Positions 63,601 through 64,000 of a stretch of DNA of 64,000 nt are shown here, piece by piece. Positions within the stretch are counted from its first letter, which is position 1; every line of letters begins with the position of its first letter. The position numbers were made by a program, and so were the translations under genes. Origin of the DNA: Winogradskyella psychrotolerans (GTDB lineage Bacteria > Bacteroidota > Bacteroidia > Flavobacteriales > Flavobacteriaceae); the NCBI RefSeq assembly GCF_018860565.1, contig NZ_JAHKPS010000018.1:248001-312000 (forward strand), in the 5' to 3' direction. The notes under the pieces are model-generated. The model was not told the DNA's origin and did not search any database. It was given only the letters and a program-made list of their open reading frames with translations.

Positions 63601-64000
63601 ATCGAATTTTTTAAGATCTTCAGAAAAATCTACCAAACCATTAAAGTCGAGTTGTAAATTAAGATCTTCAGCTTTTACAATACCATTAAATATTTTATTT
63701 CCAAGATCTCCTGAAAGTGAAATATCTCTGTACGTATAACCGTTATAATCTAAAACATAAACATCTCCTTTTACATCTGTTTTTAAATTTTCAATAGTAA
63801 ACCCTTTACCATCAACATCGAGATTTAAAGAAGCTGTTTTTACTGAAGGTTCATTAATAAGCTCTCCGAGATTAAATTCATCTAAAACAATATTCCCTAT
63901 ATAATTTGCATTGTCAATATTATCGATATCTGTAAGTTGTAAATTAGATTTTATAAACCCTAAATCCGTATCTATTTCTAAATCTGCTTCAACACGCTTA
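60673..64000 (-). CDS. tamB: TamB-like translocation/assembly protein, C-terminal part (cut by window edge)
   Basis: The frame is open to the right edge, so only the last 1100 or so residues are seen; a TTG at 63636 is an internal Leu. The protein is a long repetitive beta-strand (AsmA/TamB) bridge with the DUF490 C-terminal domain (about the last 450 residues, with VLDFDLNVNENAVIEI and VYDGTYNFKYGG). The very end is highly basic (KKDEKAKNKSQKKERDEEKM, then MKKKKTKTQS). TamB spans the periplasm and carries lipids or helps outer-membrane assembly; in Bacteroidota it works without a TamA partner next to it. Confidence 0.9.
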   Translation of the reverse strand, partial: KRVEADLEIDTDLGFIKSNLQLTDIDNIDNANYIGNIVLDEFNLGELINEPSVKTASLNLDVDGKGFTIENLKTDVKGDVYVLDYNGYTYRDISLSGDLGNKIFNGIVKAEDLNLQLDFNGLVDFSEDLKKFDFKANVGYANLNKLNFVTRDSISEFRGLVTMSARGTTLDNATGAINIKNTTYKNQDKSYGFQDFDIVSSFRDTERTITINSPDIIDGKVSGQFKTKDIIGLVENSVGSIYTNYVPNIVEEGQYLNFRFNIYSKIAAVFFKDLTIGSNTFIEGRIETDEKGFELTFNSPEIKFKDYFANNININIDNSNPIYNTYIEIDSIGAGIYNASQFSLINVTKRDTLLIKSEFKGGENNADDFNLNLFYTIDETNKSVVGFRKSDVLFKGYDWLLNSKKDTLNKIRFDRDFKTFDISPIKITHDNEEILLSGKVKDSVNKDFNVDFKDVQLVKITPRIDSLALKGIVNGKLDVVQNNGVYLPKSNVEVSGLFVNDYDLGNLKAKIEGNNSITNYNVDVTLINDNLKSLDAKGVIDVAENNPIIDLDVVFEEFLLDPLNPLGEGVISNIRGLVSGYANVTGSLKKPAIYGELLLDRAGLSIPYLNVDYGFDFDSKVSLRGQQFVFNDVSMTDSKYFSKGSLNGFIAHDNFSDWKLGLELNTDRLLVLNTEETEDELYYGTGFISGKAEIKGPTDQLVIKVINGRTEAGTEFYIPLNDSESFGDNSFIHFLSPEEKAARIKGEVSDLIEVKGLVLDFDLNVNENAVIEIVIDKEAGSTIKGRGVGGLNFLINTNGAFNMWGDFVVYDGTYNFKYGGVVEKKFKVEQGGSIVWEGDPMNAELNLKAVYEGSANPSVLLDNPINQSIDVEVEIHLTGQLEQPDPQFDFRFPNVSSTVKSELDYRLSSKDERDNQALIFLATGGFSSGLGGANFTGTISERLTGIVNNLFGTNNGNLDVGIDLELGQDTPELQTNNKVGVTLQTKISDKILVNGKVGVPFGSASQTVISGDVQIDLLLNEDGTLKAKVFNRENSIRNFGEEIGYTQGVGLSYNVEFDTFKELLQIIFSGKNKKDEKAKNKSQKKERDEEKMMPNYMTMKKKKTKTQS

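Overview
The window is a 64 kb piece of the chromosome of a Bacteroidota bacterium, most likely a marine-type Flavobacteriaceae. This rests on strongly AT-rich DNA, promoter boxes of the TAnnTTTG type instead of Shine-Dalgarno-led genes, a C-terminal type IX secretion sorting domain, a CarboxypepD-reg-like TonB-dependent receptor, DUF5916, DUF6146/DUF6787 and CAL67264-type proteins, and many LolD-style or lipoprotein genes with SC lipoboxes. No rRNA, tRNA, CRISPR array, prophage or transposase was seen. Almost every base is explained by housekeeping or conserved flavobacterial genes.

Layout. 0-6.7 kb: end of aroB, a DinB-like protein, an Lrp/AsnC regulator, an M14 carboxypeptidase divergent from an XRE regulator (they share matching palindromes over their promoters), a small lipoprotein, and an MBOAT O-acyltransferase (one-base frameshift) with its SGNH partner. 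6.7-13 kb: topoisomerase IV operon parE - membrane protein - parC, then ychF. 13-21 kb: a ChaN/TIKI-like lipoprotein, a membrane LytTR regulator, two small unknowns, ferredoxin, and acyl-CoA reductase - serC - serA (serine synthesis) followed by a DUF937 protein. 21-30 kb: DUF6146, DUF6787, a His/Cys-rich membrane protein, a TonB receptor and a His/Asp-rich lipoprotein (probable metal uptake), a DUF5916 outer-membrane protein and LolD. 29-40 kb: DUF3999/DUF2339 pair, fumC, a T9SS VCBS protein, and histidine-degradation genes hutI and hutG around a coiled-coil membrane protein, then a GNAT protein.

40-50 kb is the least understood part: a one-direction cluster coding for a coiled-coil protein, an unknown 347-residue protein, a classical AAA+ ATPase with a large helical N-domain, a NUDIX hydrolase, a DUF6638-like protein and two membrane proteins. 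Its intergenic gaps hold unusual degenerate arrays with a strict 7-base period (core ACTG or its complement CAGT). Two such arrays face each other across a four-helix-bundle (S23/IVP-type) gene that interrupts the cluster, and another facing pair sits in the next gap with no gene inside. A separate 42-base imperfect repeat occurs twice in the same cluster. This combination is the best candidate for something undescribed here.

50-64 kb: a small membrane protein, ettA, a MarR-controlled stress operon (doxX-like, FMN reductase, GNAT, marR, pirin) with a candidate operator over its promoter, an acyl-CoA carboxylase beta subunit, a glycolytic operon pfkA - gapA - sugar kinase-like - mgsA, and the 3' part of a tamB gene that runs off the right edge.
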